A stretch of 34,260 nucleotides of DNA from an uncultured Olsenella sp. (GTDB lineage: Bacteria > Actinomycetota > Coriobacteriia > Coriobacteriales > Atopobiaceae), in contig OMVJ01000023.1 in the NCBI GenBank assembly GCA_900314495.1, forward strand, positions 1 to 34,260. The letters run 5' to 3'. This document shows positions 15,703 through 23,499 of the stretch, in pieces (positions within the stretch are counted from its first letter, which is position 1; the number at the start of each line of letters is the position of its first letter). Position numbers and translations under genes: made by a program. The notes under the pieces are model-generated. The model made no database searches, had not been told where the DNA came from, and saw nothing but the letters and a program-made list of their open reading frames with translations.

Positions 15703-16869
15703 ATGAACGTCACCAACACCATGGACGCGCTGCTCGCCCACGGCTATACCCGCAAGATGGCCAACGCCTACCTGGGCGTGGTCCAGCGCGAGGACGCCAA
15801 CACCATCTTCGACCCAGACTACCGCGCGTGGGCCCACTCCCACGGCTTCTATGCCATCGACGCCTACGCCTTCGGCCTCACCGAGGAGACGGTGGATGAC
15901 TATCTCAGCGACTACGAGTACCACCGCACCTGGCCGCTCAACAGTTGGAACCGTGCCTGGATCGACGACAAGATGACCATGAACTACATGCTCTTTGGCA
16001 CGGAGTGGGAGGACCTCATGCCCGAGGCCTACTTCTACGCCTCCACCAAGGGGCTCATCCCGCTGACGCATGCCCACGGCAAGGGCGGCTACCAGGCCTT
16101 CCTCGAGCTCCTGCGCGAGAAGGGTGAGTTTGCCTGCAAGCCCTGCAACGGCCAGCGCGCCGCCGGCTTCGACAAGCTGGGCTACGCGGACGGCCAGTAC
16201 CTGGTAGACAACCAGCCAGCCACGGAGGACGACGTCATCCACTTCCTGGACGAGCACCCCAACAACATCTACACGGAGTTCTTCCACCCTGGCATGGGCA
16301 TGGAGAAGGTCAGCCCCGTCATCCACACCCTGCGCGTGCTCACCTGCAACCCCACGGGCATGGAGGTGCACATGTGTGGCACCTACCTGCGCTTTGCCGG
16401 CGGCACCAACGGTGACGACTCCAAGGCCAACTATATCTACCCGGACAAGCACGACATCTACGACATCAACGTGGACTTCGATCTGCAAACCGGCGAGTTC
16501 GGCAAGGGTGCCCTCATCTACCCCAACCGCGTGGTCATGACGGACACCCACCCGGAGACGGGTGGCTCCTTCCAAGGCAAGATGGACTGCTGGCCGGAGC
16601 TGCGCGAGCGTCTCATGCGTCTCTCCGAGCACCTGGACCTCTTGGAGTGGATGGGCTACGACGTCTGCTTCACCGACCACGGCCCCAAGATCATCGAGAT
16701 CAACTCCCACTCCGGCGTCAAGTACCTGCAGTTCTACCACCCCTTCAAGAAGGACCCCTTCCTGCGCGACTACTTTGCGGCCAAGCAGGAGAAGATCGAC
16801 GCCCTGGTGAGGCGCGCCGAGGCCGACCCCAACCTGCTGGTCCGTCGCAACAATGGCGGTGCGTACTAA
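15703..16869 (+). CDS. Sugar-transfer-associated ATP-grasp protein (ATPgrasp_ST-like)
   Basis: A 388-residue soluble protein. The first 120 residues are helical and include the segment DDYLSDYEYHRTWPLN and WIDDKMTMNYMLF, followed by MPEAYFY, which is the familiar entry region of the sugar-transfer-associated ATP-grasp group (PF14397). EFACKPCNGQRAAGF (143-156) takes the place of the ATP-binding lysine and glycine loop. IYTEFFHP (189-196) fits the hinge, HTLRVLT (208-214) follows, and IIEINSHSG (330-338) holds the metal-binding E332 and N334. Enzymes of this group sit in polysaccharide loci; the substrate is mostly unknown. ATG 15703 has GAGGAG 6 bases upstream. The stop TAA is directly followed by the ATG of a second ATP-grasp gene, so the two products are probably made in equal amounts and act together. 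Confidence 0.8.
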   Translation: MNVTNTMDALLAHGYTRKMANAYLGVVQREDANTIFDPDYRAWAHSHGFYAIDAYAFGLTEETVDDYLSDYEYHRTWPLNSWNRAWIDDKMTMNYMLFGTEWEDLMPEAYFYASTKGLIPLTHAHGKGGYQAFLELLREKGEFACKPCNGQRAAGFDKLGYADGQYLVDNQPATEDDVIHFLDEHPNNIYTEFFHPGMGMEKVSPVIHTLRVLTCNPTGMEVHMCGTYLRFAGGTNGDDSKANYIYPDKHDIYDINVDFDLQTGEFGKGALIYPNRVVMTDTHPETGGSFQGKMDCWPELRERLMRLSEHLDLLEWMGYDVCFTDHGPKIIEINSHSGVKYLQFYHPFKKDPFLRDYFAAKQEKIDALVRRAEADPNLLVRRNNGGAY

Positions 16870-18111
16870 ATGGCGGATGAGCTGCAAGGCAAGCGCACCA
16901 TTCTGCTGCTGGGCGGCTCGCAGCAGCAGGTCGTTGCCATAGAGACCGCCAAGCGCCTGGGCTATCGCACCGTCCTGTGCGACTACCTGCCAGACAACCC
17001 CGGCCAGTACCACGCGGACGTCTTCTACCAGGAGTCCACCACGGACCGCGAGACCATGCTGCGCATCGCACGGGAGGAGCACGCCCAGGGCGTGCTTGCT
17101 TACGCGTCAGACCCGGCGGCGCTCACGGCGGCCTACGTGGCGGAGCAGCTGGGCCTGCCCACCAACCCGCTTGCCGGCGTGGAGAAGCTCTCCGTAAAGC
17201 ACCTCTTTCGCGCCCACCTGCACGAGGCCGGTCTGCCTTGCCCCCAGGCGACGCCCGTACCCGCGGACGCCACGCCTGAGCAGGCAATTGCCGCCAGCCA
17301 GGGCATGCGTCTTCCCGTGGTGCTCAAGCCCACGGACAGCTCCGGTTCCAAGGGCGTGACGGTGCTGGAAGAGCGCGACCCCCAGGCCTTTGCCGCGGCC
17401 ATCGAGCACGCGGCGGGCTTCTCTCGCAACCGCATCCTGGTGCTGGAGGAGTACATCCGCGCCAAGTTCCCCCGCGTCATAGGCGGGGACATCTTCATTG
17501 CGCATGGCAAGGTGGCCTTCTGGGGCCTCATGAGCTGCCTGCGCGACGAGTCCCTGGGTGGCCTGGTGCCCGTGGGCGAGCGCTTTCCCTCCGGTCTCTC
17601 GCCTGAGCAGACGGCCAAGGTGAAGAAGGTCATCCAAGACCTGGTGACCAGCCTGGACCTGCAGTTTGGCGAGATGAACGTGGAAGTCATTGTGGGCGAG
17701 GACGACGTGCCCTACTTCCTGGAGCTGGGCGCCCGCGCCGGCGGCAACATGATTCCCGTGCAGCTGAGCGACATAAGCGGCATAGACCTTGTTGAGGCCA
17801 ACGTGCGCTACGCCATGGGCGACGACTCTCTGAGCGTTGCCTTTGACGAGGCCGACGCACAGGGCCGCGCCAACTGCACCTACGTGCCCCACAGCAGCGT
17901 GGACGGAACCTTCCGCGGCCTGGACATTGCGCCCGAGCTCGCCCCGCACGTGTACCGCACGGTGCCCTACGTGCAGGAAGGCGCCCATGTGGAGCGCTTC
18001 GACGGCGCCAACAAGGCGCTGGGCATTCTGTTCCTGCGCTTCGATTCCGTGGAGCAGATGGAGCAGATGCTGCCGCGCATGAACGAGCTGGTACGAGCGC
18101 GGGTAGAGTAA
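16870..18111 (+). CDS. ATP-grasp carboxylate-amine ligase-like protein
   Basis: A 413-residue soluble protein of the biotin carboxylase/CPS-like ATP-grasp type. Residues 9-95 are the pre-ATP-grasp domain (TILLLGGSQQQVVAIETAKRLG). LPVVLKPTDSSGSKGVTVL (148-166) is the ATP-binding lysine and Gly-rich loop; VLEEYI (191-196) is the hinge; EMNVEVIV and YFLELGARAGGN (268-293) give the metal-binding acid and Asn. A C-terminal domain (about 325-413) completes the fold. It resembles the ATP-grasp at 8453-9634 in layout (both end the core with E.GAR.G) but differs in sequence. The start codon abuts the previous stop (TAAATG), and a DUF6020 membrane protein begins 28 bases downstream, so three genes form one operon. 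A role in adding an amino acid or other acid to a glycan building block is inference. Confidence 0.83.
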   Translation: MADELQGKRTILLLGGSQQQVVAIETAKRLGYRTVLCDYLPDNPGQYHADVFYQESTTDRETMLRIAREEHAQGVLAYASDPAALTAAYVAEQLGLPTNPLAGVEKLSVKHLFRAHLHEAGLPCPQATPVPADATPEQAIAASQGMRLPVVLKPTDSSGSKGVTVLEERDPQAFAAAIEHAAGFSRNRILVLEEYIRAKFPRVIGGDIFIAHGKVAFWGLMSCLRDESLGGLVPVGERFPSGLSPEQTAKVKKVIQDLVTSLDLQFGEMNVEVIVGEDDVPYFLELGARAGGNMIPVQLSDISGIDLVEANVRYAMGDDSLSVAFDEADAQGRANCTYVPHSSVDGTFRGLDIAPELAPHVYRTVPYVQEGAHVERFDGANKALGILFLRFDSVEQMEQMLPRMNELVRARVE

Positions 18112-18139
18112 GGCTATCGACCTGCTTTGGAGGTGTCGC

Positions 18140-19864
18140 GTGAGCGTAAGAAGGGAAGGGGGTCACGGCTTGTGTCGCTGGGTCGACGGACCCATGTGCG
18201 TATTTCTCGCGTTTATCCTCATGCTCTTCTTCTACGTTGGGATGGCCGTAACTCGGACGGGTACCTCATTCGGTTACCTAACGAGTCCGGTACGCATCGC
18301 GCTCTCTGCTGTGGCTTGCCTAGTGGTATGGATTGCACTGACTCTGCTGTGCTCACTGGCCTTCCGCGGACTGGATGTCCTAGCACGGCATCAGAGGGTA
18401 GGCTCTCATGCGCGGGCGGATGCCGCACGCGAACCTTCCCGTTGGCTGACCACGCTTGCCTTTGTCGCCATCCTTGTCTGCTGGGCCCCCTTCATAGCGC
18501 TGAGCTTTCCAGCTTCTATCAACTTCGATTACTTCAACCAGCTGAGCCAGTTCGTAGGGGACCGTCCCCTCAGCAACCACCATCCCGTGCTGACCACGTG
18601 GGTCTTCGGGCTGCTGTACCAGTCAGGGCACATCCTCGCTGGCGCGCGGGGCGGTCTCTTTCTCACTGTAGTTGTGCAGGCGCTGGGGCTGGATGCACTC
18701 TTCAGTTGCGCGCACCGGTGGATGTGCCGCATGGGAGCCAAGCGCGGTGCGCGCATTGCGCTGGTGGCCTTCGCAGCGCTTTGTCCTGTGCTTTCGCTGT
18801 ACTCGCACGTTCTGGCCAAGGACGTATTCTCCGCCGTGACGCTGGGATTCTTTGCCCTGCAGCTGGTTGTAAGAGCGTGGACGGATCAAGGCGGCGGTAC
18901 GCATGAGCTCGAGATGCCCAAGCTCGCCTCGCTTCCTGCCATCGGAGTGTTGGGCGTGCTCTGCTCCCTTACCCGTGGCAACTGCATCTATGTGGTGCTG
19001 GTTGGCCTGCTGGCGTATGCCTGTATCGCTCGCAAGGGGACGCACCTTAGGGTCATGTTGACGGCGGCGTTGGTTGCAGCGGCTTACTTCGGCTGGAACA
19101 ACTTGCTAGTACCCGCTGCTGGAGTGCAGCCGAGTGACTCCGCCTTGGTGCTGAGCATTCCTCTACAGCAAACGGCGGCCTATGCGCGGGACGCAGGCGA
19201 CGCAACGTCAGAAGAATGTGCCGCTATTCAAGGCATTCTGGATGTGGACTACGACCAGCTGGGCGACTTGTATGACCCAGCCATCGTGGATCCGGTGAAG
19301 ACGCACGTGAAGGGCTTGGACGATGCCAGCTTGAGGACGGCCTACCTTGCGGCGTGGCGCGACCAGGGCGTGCGCCACCCCGTAGTGTACTTGGATACCT
19401 TGCTGCGAGCTAACGTCGGTTACTGGTACCCATTCATGAGTGGTGCGAGCATCCAGGACCTTGATTACTTCCCGAACACTGCGGAGATGCACTACCAGTG
19501 GATGCAAGGCTTGGGGTACCCCTTCAGCGGAATGCTCTCTGATCTGGGGACGGCGGGCTCCATTCATGAGGTCGCGCGGGTGCAGCTGGAGGCCCGTGTT
19601 GTATGGCTTGCCGGCATACCCGTTGCTGGCTTCCTGTTCCAGCCCGCTTTCTATGCTTGGGCCTGCCTGATTCTTGGCACGTGGACGCTCTGCCGTCGTT
19701 CTCATGCGTGGCCGGTCTTTGCCATGAGCTTCGTGGTGTGGGCGGTGTGCTGCGTCTCTCCGCTCAACGCGTCCCTGCGTTACGCGTTGCCGCTGGTGGT
19801 TCTTCTGCCCATCATGTGGGCTGGCGTTGCTGGTGTGGGTGGCCGGCGGGGAGCCAACGAATAG
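18140..19864 (+). CDS. DUF6020 family multi-pass membrane protein
   Basis: A 574-residue protein with about ten hydrophobic segments. After the third comes a loop with FPASINFDYFNQLSQFVG and LSNHHPVLTTWVFG; the Asp followed by the HHP motif is the family hallmark and resembles the catalytic loop of GT-C glycosyltransferases. Between residues about 325 and 435 there is a large polar loop, followed by helices to the C-terminus. It is a paralogue of the protein at 29991-31721, which has the same order of helices and the matching YPGAYSYDTPTQVAQ and TQHPVVHT motifs. Likely function: sugar transfer or glycan handling outside the membrane; this is inferred from fold resemblance. The GTG at 18140 is preceded by GGAGG (18129-18133) at 6 bases. 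Third gene of the ATP-grasp operon. Confidence 0.75.
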   Translation: MSVRREGGHGLCRWVDGPMCVFLAFILMLFFYVGMAVTRTGTSFGYLTSPVRIALSAVACLVVWIALTLLCSLAFRGLDVLARHQRVGSHARADAAREPSRWLTTLAFVAILVCWAPFIALSFPASINFDYFNQLSQFVGDRPLSNHHPVLTTWVFGLLYQSGHILAGARGGLFLTVVVQALGLDALFSCAHRWMCRMGAKRGARIALVAFAALCPVLSLYSHVLAKDVFSAVTLGFFALQLVVRAWTDQGGGTHELEMPKLASLPAIGVLGVLCSLTRGNCIYVVLVGLLAYACIARKGTHLRVMLTAALVAAAYFGWNNLLVPAAGVQPSDSALVLSIPLQQTAAYARDAGDATSEECAAIQGILDVDYDQLGDLYDPAIVDPVKTHVKGLDDASLRTAYLAAWRDQGVRHPVVYLDTLLRANVGYWYPFMSGASIQDLDYFPNTAEMHYQWMQGLGYPFSGMLSDLGTAGSIHEVARVQLEARVVWLAGIPVAGFLFQPAFYAWACLILGTWTLCRRSHAWPVFAMSFVVWAVCCVSPLNASLRYALPLVVLLPIMWAGVAGVGGRRGANE

Positions 19865-19971
19865 CTGTGACGCTGCTGCAATCTGGCAACCTGCTCGCCG
19901 TGCACTAGCAGGTGGGGATACCTGATCGCCTTTGGCATGCTAGACTCAATCAGGAGGTCAGCCCGCTCATT

Positions 19972-19990
19972 GGCCGGAACCTAGCCGGCC
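19972..19990. other. Leader hairpin before the flavodiiron gene
   Basis: GGCCGG (19972-19977) pairs with CCGGCC (19985-19990) around 7 bases, ending 20 bases before ATG 20011 and just upstream of the ribosome-binding GAAGGG. It could influence access to the start. I see no clear promoter in the 146-base gap; an AGGAGG at 19952-19957 has no start codon at a useful distance. Confidence 0.3.
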
Positions 19991-20010
19991 CACTACGAAG
20001 GGATATCACC

Positions 20011-21216
20011 ATGCTTACTGCAGTTCAGGTCAAGCCGGACGTCTATTGGGTTGGCGGCGTGGACTGGAACGCCCGCAGCTTCCACGGCTACACCACGGAG
20101 GACGGCATCACCTACAACGCCTACCTCATCATGGACGAGAAGGTCACCCTCATCGACACCGCCAAGTCCACCTTCAAGGACGAGTTCCTGCAGCGCATCA
20201 GTGCGATCATCGACCCCAGCAAGATCGACGTGCTGGTCTGCAACCACGTGGAGATGGACCACTCCGGCAACATCCCCACCATCAAGGAGCTTGCGCCCAA
20301 CGCGCAGATCTATTGCTCCCCGCAGGCCGTGAAGGAGCTCACCGCCCACTACGGTGATTTGGGCTACACCCCCGTCAAGACGGGCGACACCCTGAGCATT
20401 GGCAAGCGTACCCTGGCCTTCGTGCAGACGCCCATGGTCCACTGGCCGGACAACATGGTCACCCTGGACGTTGAGGACAAGATCCTCTTCTCCAACGACG
20501 CCTTTGGCCAGCACTTTGCCAGCTCCGCCCGCTTTGACGACGAGAACGACTATCACGAGATCATGAAGCAGGCCCGCAAGTACTATGCCAACATCGTGCA
20601 GCCCTACCGCATGCAGGCCGCCAACGCGGTGAAGGCCGTGCGCAAGCTTGGCCCGGACGCCATCGAGATGATTGCCCCCGCCCACGGTGTCATCTGGCGC
20701 AGCCACGTGGCGGACATCCTGGATGCCTACGAGCAGGTCTTCGTCAGCGGCAAGCTGGCCAACAAGGCCGTGGTCATCTACGACAGCATGTGGCACTCCA
20801 CGGACAAGATCGCCCACTCCATCTGCGACGCCTTCCTGGCGGAGGGCGTGGCCGCCCACCTCATGGACCTGAAGGAGAACCACGTCTCTGACGCCATGGA
20901 CTTCTTCCTGGACGCCAAGTACGTGGCTGTTGGCTCGCCCACGCTCAACAGCAACATGATGCCCACCGTGGCCGAGTTCCTCACCTACATGCGCGGCCTC
21001 TCGCCCAAGCAGAACAACACCGATCGCATCGGCTTCGCCTTTGGCTCCTACGGCTGGGCGCCCCTTGGCCCCAAGAACGTGTACGCGGAGCTCGAGGCCG
21101 ACGGCTTCCAGCTGCCGGAACCCGCCTTCATGTACAACTGGATTCCCACCCAGGAGTACCTGGATGGCGTGCGCGAGAAGGTTCGCGCCGTGGTGAAGGC
21201 CAACCCGGTGGCGTAG
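20011..21216 (+). CDS. fprA: FprA-type flavodiiron protein
   Basis: A 401-residue cytoplasmic two-domain enzyme. Residues 1-245 are a metallo-beta-lactamase-like domain with a diiron site: H79, E81, D83 and H84 in NHVEMDHSGN, H144 in MVHWPDN, D163 in FSNDAFG, H225 in APAHGVIW. All ligands known from the family are present. Residues about 251-400 are a flavodoxin domain; IYDSMWHSTDKIA is the FMN phosphate loop and GSYGWAP a later FMN contact. No extra rubredoxin or flavin reductase domain is attached, so electrons must come from separate partners. The family reduces O2 to water or NO to N2O and protects anaerobes. ATG 20011 follows AAGGG by 8-9 bases. It is a lone gene with strong, very GC-rich codon use, different in role from the surrounding envelope genes. 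Confidence 0.95.
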   Translation: MLTAVQVKPDVYWVGGVDWNARSFHGYTTEDGITYNAYLIMDEKVTLIDTAKSTFKDEFLQRISAIIDPSKIDVLVCNHVEMDHSGNIPTIKELAPNAQIYCSPQAVKELTAHYGDLGYTPVKTGDTLSIGKRTLAFVQTPMVHWPDNMVTLDVEDKILFSNDAFGQHFASSARFDDENDYHEIMKQARKYYANIVQPYRMQAANAVKAVRKLGPDAIEMIAPAHGVIWRSHVADILDAYEQVFVSGKLANKAVVIYDSMWHSTDKIAHSICDAFLAEGVAAHLMDLKENHVSDAMDFFLDAKYVAVGSPTLNSNMMPTVAEFLTYMRGLSPKQNNTDRIGFAFGSYGWAPLGPKNVYAELEADGFQLPEPAFMYNWIPTQEYLDGVREKVRAVVKANPVA

Positions 21217-21231
21217 GGTCACATCGCCCCG

Positions 21232-21259
21232 TTGACGTATGAGTTAGGCGTGGCATATC
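21232..21259 (+). promoter_or_regulatory. Weak candidate promoter for the 21312 gene
   Basis: TTGACG at 21232-21237 is a good -35 match; after 16 bases comes CATATC (21254-21259), only a 3 of 6 match to the -10. A transcript from here would begin near the strong hairpin at 21258-21290. Confidence 0.25.
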
Positions 21260-21290
21260 GCCCTGCGTCGTAACACGCGGCGCAGGGCGA
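21258..21290. terminator. Strong hairpin between flavodiiron and DUF6541 genes
   Basis: CGCCCTGCG (21259-21267) pairs with CGCAGGGCG (21281-21289), with a further T-A pair outside and four inner pairs (two wobble), leaving the loop AACAC. It ends 21 bases before the downstream start. It is followed by CTGGAAG, so there is no T-run; it may end the fprA transcript with help from Rho or shape the downstream leader. Confidence 0.5.
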
Positions 21291-21311
21291 CTGGAAGAAA
21301 CGAGCAAAGTC

Positions 21312-23414
21312 GTGGGTCCGTTCAAGCTAGCGATGGTATTCCTCTTCCTGGAAGTCTTCGTCCCGGGGTACCTCATCCTGCGGTGCTTCCGGTTTCCACG
21401 TACCTGGTCTGTGTGCCTGGCCCCCGTTGTGACCGTTGGCGCGGTTGCCATCTGGTGCCAGGCCCTGGCGTTCCTTGGAATCTTCGCCTCGCCCCTCAGC
21501 GTCTTGCTTCCCCTGTGTGCCCTTGCCGCGGTGCTCTTTCTGGTGTTGGAGCGCAACCGCAGCGACCTGCAGCTGCCAGACCTTGGCTGGGGAGAAGTCC
21601 TGCTCTATGGCGTCATCGGCATTGTGCTTGGTTACACCCTGTACGTTCAGCTGCTGCCCACGGGCGAGTACATCTACGTCCTGTACGACGTTACCCAGCA
21701 CCTGAACCTGGTGAAGGCCTTCGCGGACTCGGGACACATGTCGTCCCTGGGTACCAGCGCCTACCTCACGGCGGCGGACGTTGCCATAGACCCCACGCCC
21801 AACCGCGTGTTCTACCCGGCCGCCTACCACACCATGTGTGCGCTGCTGGTGCAGGGCACCTCATGCTCCGTTCCCATGAGCCTGAACGTTGCCACCGTGG
21901 TCTTCTGCTTTGTCGCGTACCCGGTGTCCATGCTGGCGTTCCTCGCGGTGGCGTTCCCCAACAACAGGAAGGTGCGCCTGGCCGGGTCAGTCTCCTGCCT
22001 AGCACTCATTGCCTGCCCCTGGATAACCATTACCTGGGGCCCCGTCTACCCCAACCTGACGGCAATGAACCTGCTGCCAGGCGCCATGGCCATCTTCGTG
22101 CTGCTATTCTCTGCCGAGCGGAGGCGCAGGGAGTACGCGGACATGGCCCTGGCGCTGCTGGTGTCTGTGGTGGCCATAGGCCTGCTGCACCCCAACGGCG
22201 TGTTTGCGGCCATTGTGACCCTGACTCCCTTCTGCATTGGTCGGCTGTGGCGCCTGCCGCAGACCAAGGGCAAGGCCCTGTCGCGCCGCCTGCTGCCGCC
22301 CGTCGCGTTCGGCGTGCTCGTGCTGGTGTTCTGGACCCTGTGCTACAAGCTGCCGGCCTTCCAGGGGACGGTGTGGGAGAACTGGCCGGCCTATGCCCAC
22401 CCCGTGCAGGCGCTGGTGAACATACTCACGCTGAGCTTCAGCTTCGGCAGGTTGCACAACGAGTACGCCATCCAGTTGGTTCCGGGAATCATGGTCATCA
22501 TCGGTCTTGTCAAGCTGCTGCATAGGAGGGACGAGCGCTGGCTGGCAGTTGCCTATGTGGCGTGGTGCGTCTTCTGCTATGTGGGCATGACCTCAGAGGG
22601 TGAGCTGAAGCACTACCTCACGGGCTTCTGGTACACGGACCAGGTGCGCGTGGCGGCCTTTGCGGCCCTGTGCGCCGTGCCGCTGGTTGCGGCGGGCCTG
22701 GTCTGGGTGCTCGATGATGTGACTGCCCTGGTGACGCAGTACAACGCAGCCAGGAAGGCCAAGACCCACCCCGCCAAGATTGCGGTGGTCGTGCTCGCCC
22801 TGTTCGTGGCCGGTACCTTCGTTCCCAGCTTCGACCTGCCGGCGGAGCGGGACGCGACACCGCCGCAGGTAATAACGTATCTCTCGGACGGAGAAAACGC
22901 CCTCATACGCAATCAGTCCTACCCAGCGGTGAGGACCACGTTCGGTGACTGGCAGATGGCTGTCCAAGAGCAGTACGCCTTCGTCATCCCCTTCACCAAG
23001 CCCGAGAGGGCATTCGCAAACCGCGTGGCAAAGGTTACGGGCGACGAACTCGTGATCAACGACCCCATGGATGGCAGCTACTTTGCCTACTCCGCCTGTG
23101 ACGTGCGGTGCTACTATCGCAACTTCATTGGCGTGGGCGACACGAACGAGACGGAGGCGAGCAAGGCCATCCGCCTGCACCTGAGCGAGTACGCGACGAA
23201 TCCAGAGGTGCAGGAGGCCGTCAAACAGACGGGTGCCACGTACGTGATGAAGCTGAAGCTGGCGTGGTCGGACCTCTCGTCCATGAACCTGCGCGGCGAC
23301 TTCAACTTTGATGACTTTGCGGGCATCCAGGCAATTCAGGATGACACGCCCGGGTTCGAGAAGGTGCTCGAGTCTCCCGGCTGCACCTTGTACAGGATTG
23401 TGCCGACTGCGTGA
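21312..23414 (+). CDS. DUF6541 family multi-pass membrane protein
   Basis: A 700-residue protein with roughly 12-14 hydrophobic helices up to residue ~510 and a polar C-terminal domain of about 190 residues, probably outside the cell. The first large loop holds YVLYDVTQHLNLVKAFADSG and RVFYPAAYHTMCALL; a loop acid followed by a YPA/YHT motif is the mark of this family and recalls GT-C glycosyltransferases. The outer domain contains GDELVINDPMDGSYFAY. The protein at 25549-27618 has the same motifs in the same order (GDELVVNNPMDGSMFLY), so the two are clear paralogues on opposite strands around a subtilisin gene. Start: GTG 21312 is used; ATG 21333 is an alternative, and neither has a strong ribosome-binding site. 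Substrate unknown; surface glycan transfer is inference. Confidence 0.78.
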   Translation: MGPFKLAMVFLFLEVFVPGYLILRCFRFPRTWSVCLAPVVTVGAVAIWCQALAFLGIFASPLSVLLPLCALAAVLFLVLERNRSDLQLPDLGWGEVLLYGVIGIVLGYTLYVQLLPTGEYIYVLYDVTQHLNLVKAFADSGHMSSLGTSAYLTAADVAIDPTPNRVFYPAAYHTMCALLVQGTSCSVPMSLNVATVVFCFVAYPVSMLAFLAVAFPNNRKVRLAGSVSCLALIACPWITITWGPVYPNLTAMNLLPGAMAIFVLLFSAERRRREYADMALALLVSVVAIGLLHPNGVFAAIVTLTPFCIGRLWRLPQTKGKALSRRLLPPVAFGVLVLVFWTLCYKLPAFQGTVWENWPAYAHPVQALVNILTLSFSFGRLHNEYAIQLVPGIMVIIGLVKLLHRRDERWLAVAYVAWCVFCYVGMTSEGELKHYLTGFWYTDQVRVAAFAALCAVPLVAAGLVWVLDDVTALVTQYNAARKAKTHPAKIAVVVLALFVAGTFVPSFDLPAERDATPPQVITYLSDGENALIRNQSYPAVRTTFGDWQMAVQEQYAFVIPFTKPERAFANRVAKVTGDELVINDPMDGSYFAYSACDVRCYYRNFIGVGDTNETEASKAIRLHLSEYATNPEVQEAVKQTGATYVMKLKLAWSDLSSMNLRGDFNFDDFAGIQAIQDDTPGFEKVLESPGCTLYRIVPTA

Positions 23415-23499
23415 GTGGCGCACTAACATGCGTTGAGGCCGCCAACAGGCGAGGTTTGCGTTATGGTGGACGCCGTCTTGTTGGGCGGGAGGTCAACTG

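Noticed and set aside
15607-17082. Long open frame on the minus strand (491 codons) across the ATP-grasp genes
   Set aside because: It is the codon-position shadow of the GC-rich plus-strand genes, with Val/Leu/Ala/His-rich sequence and no family match. The plus-strand frames have clear ATP-grasp motifs.
19993-21222. 409-codon minus-strand frame opposite fprA
   Set aside because: Low-complexity Val/Gly/His-rich product typical of an antisense shadow; the plus strand encodes a complete flavodiiron protein.
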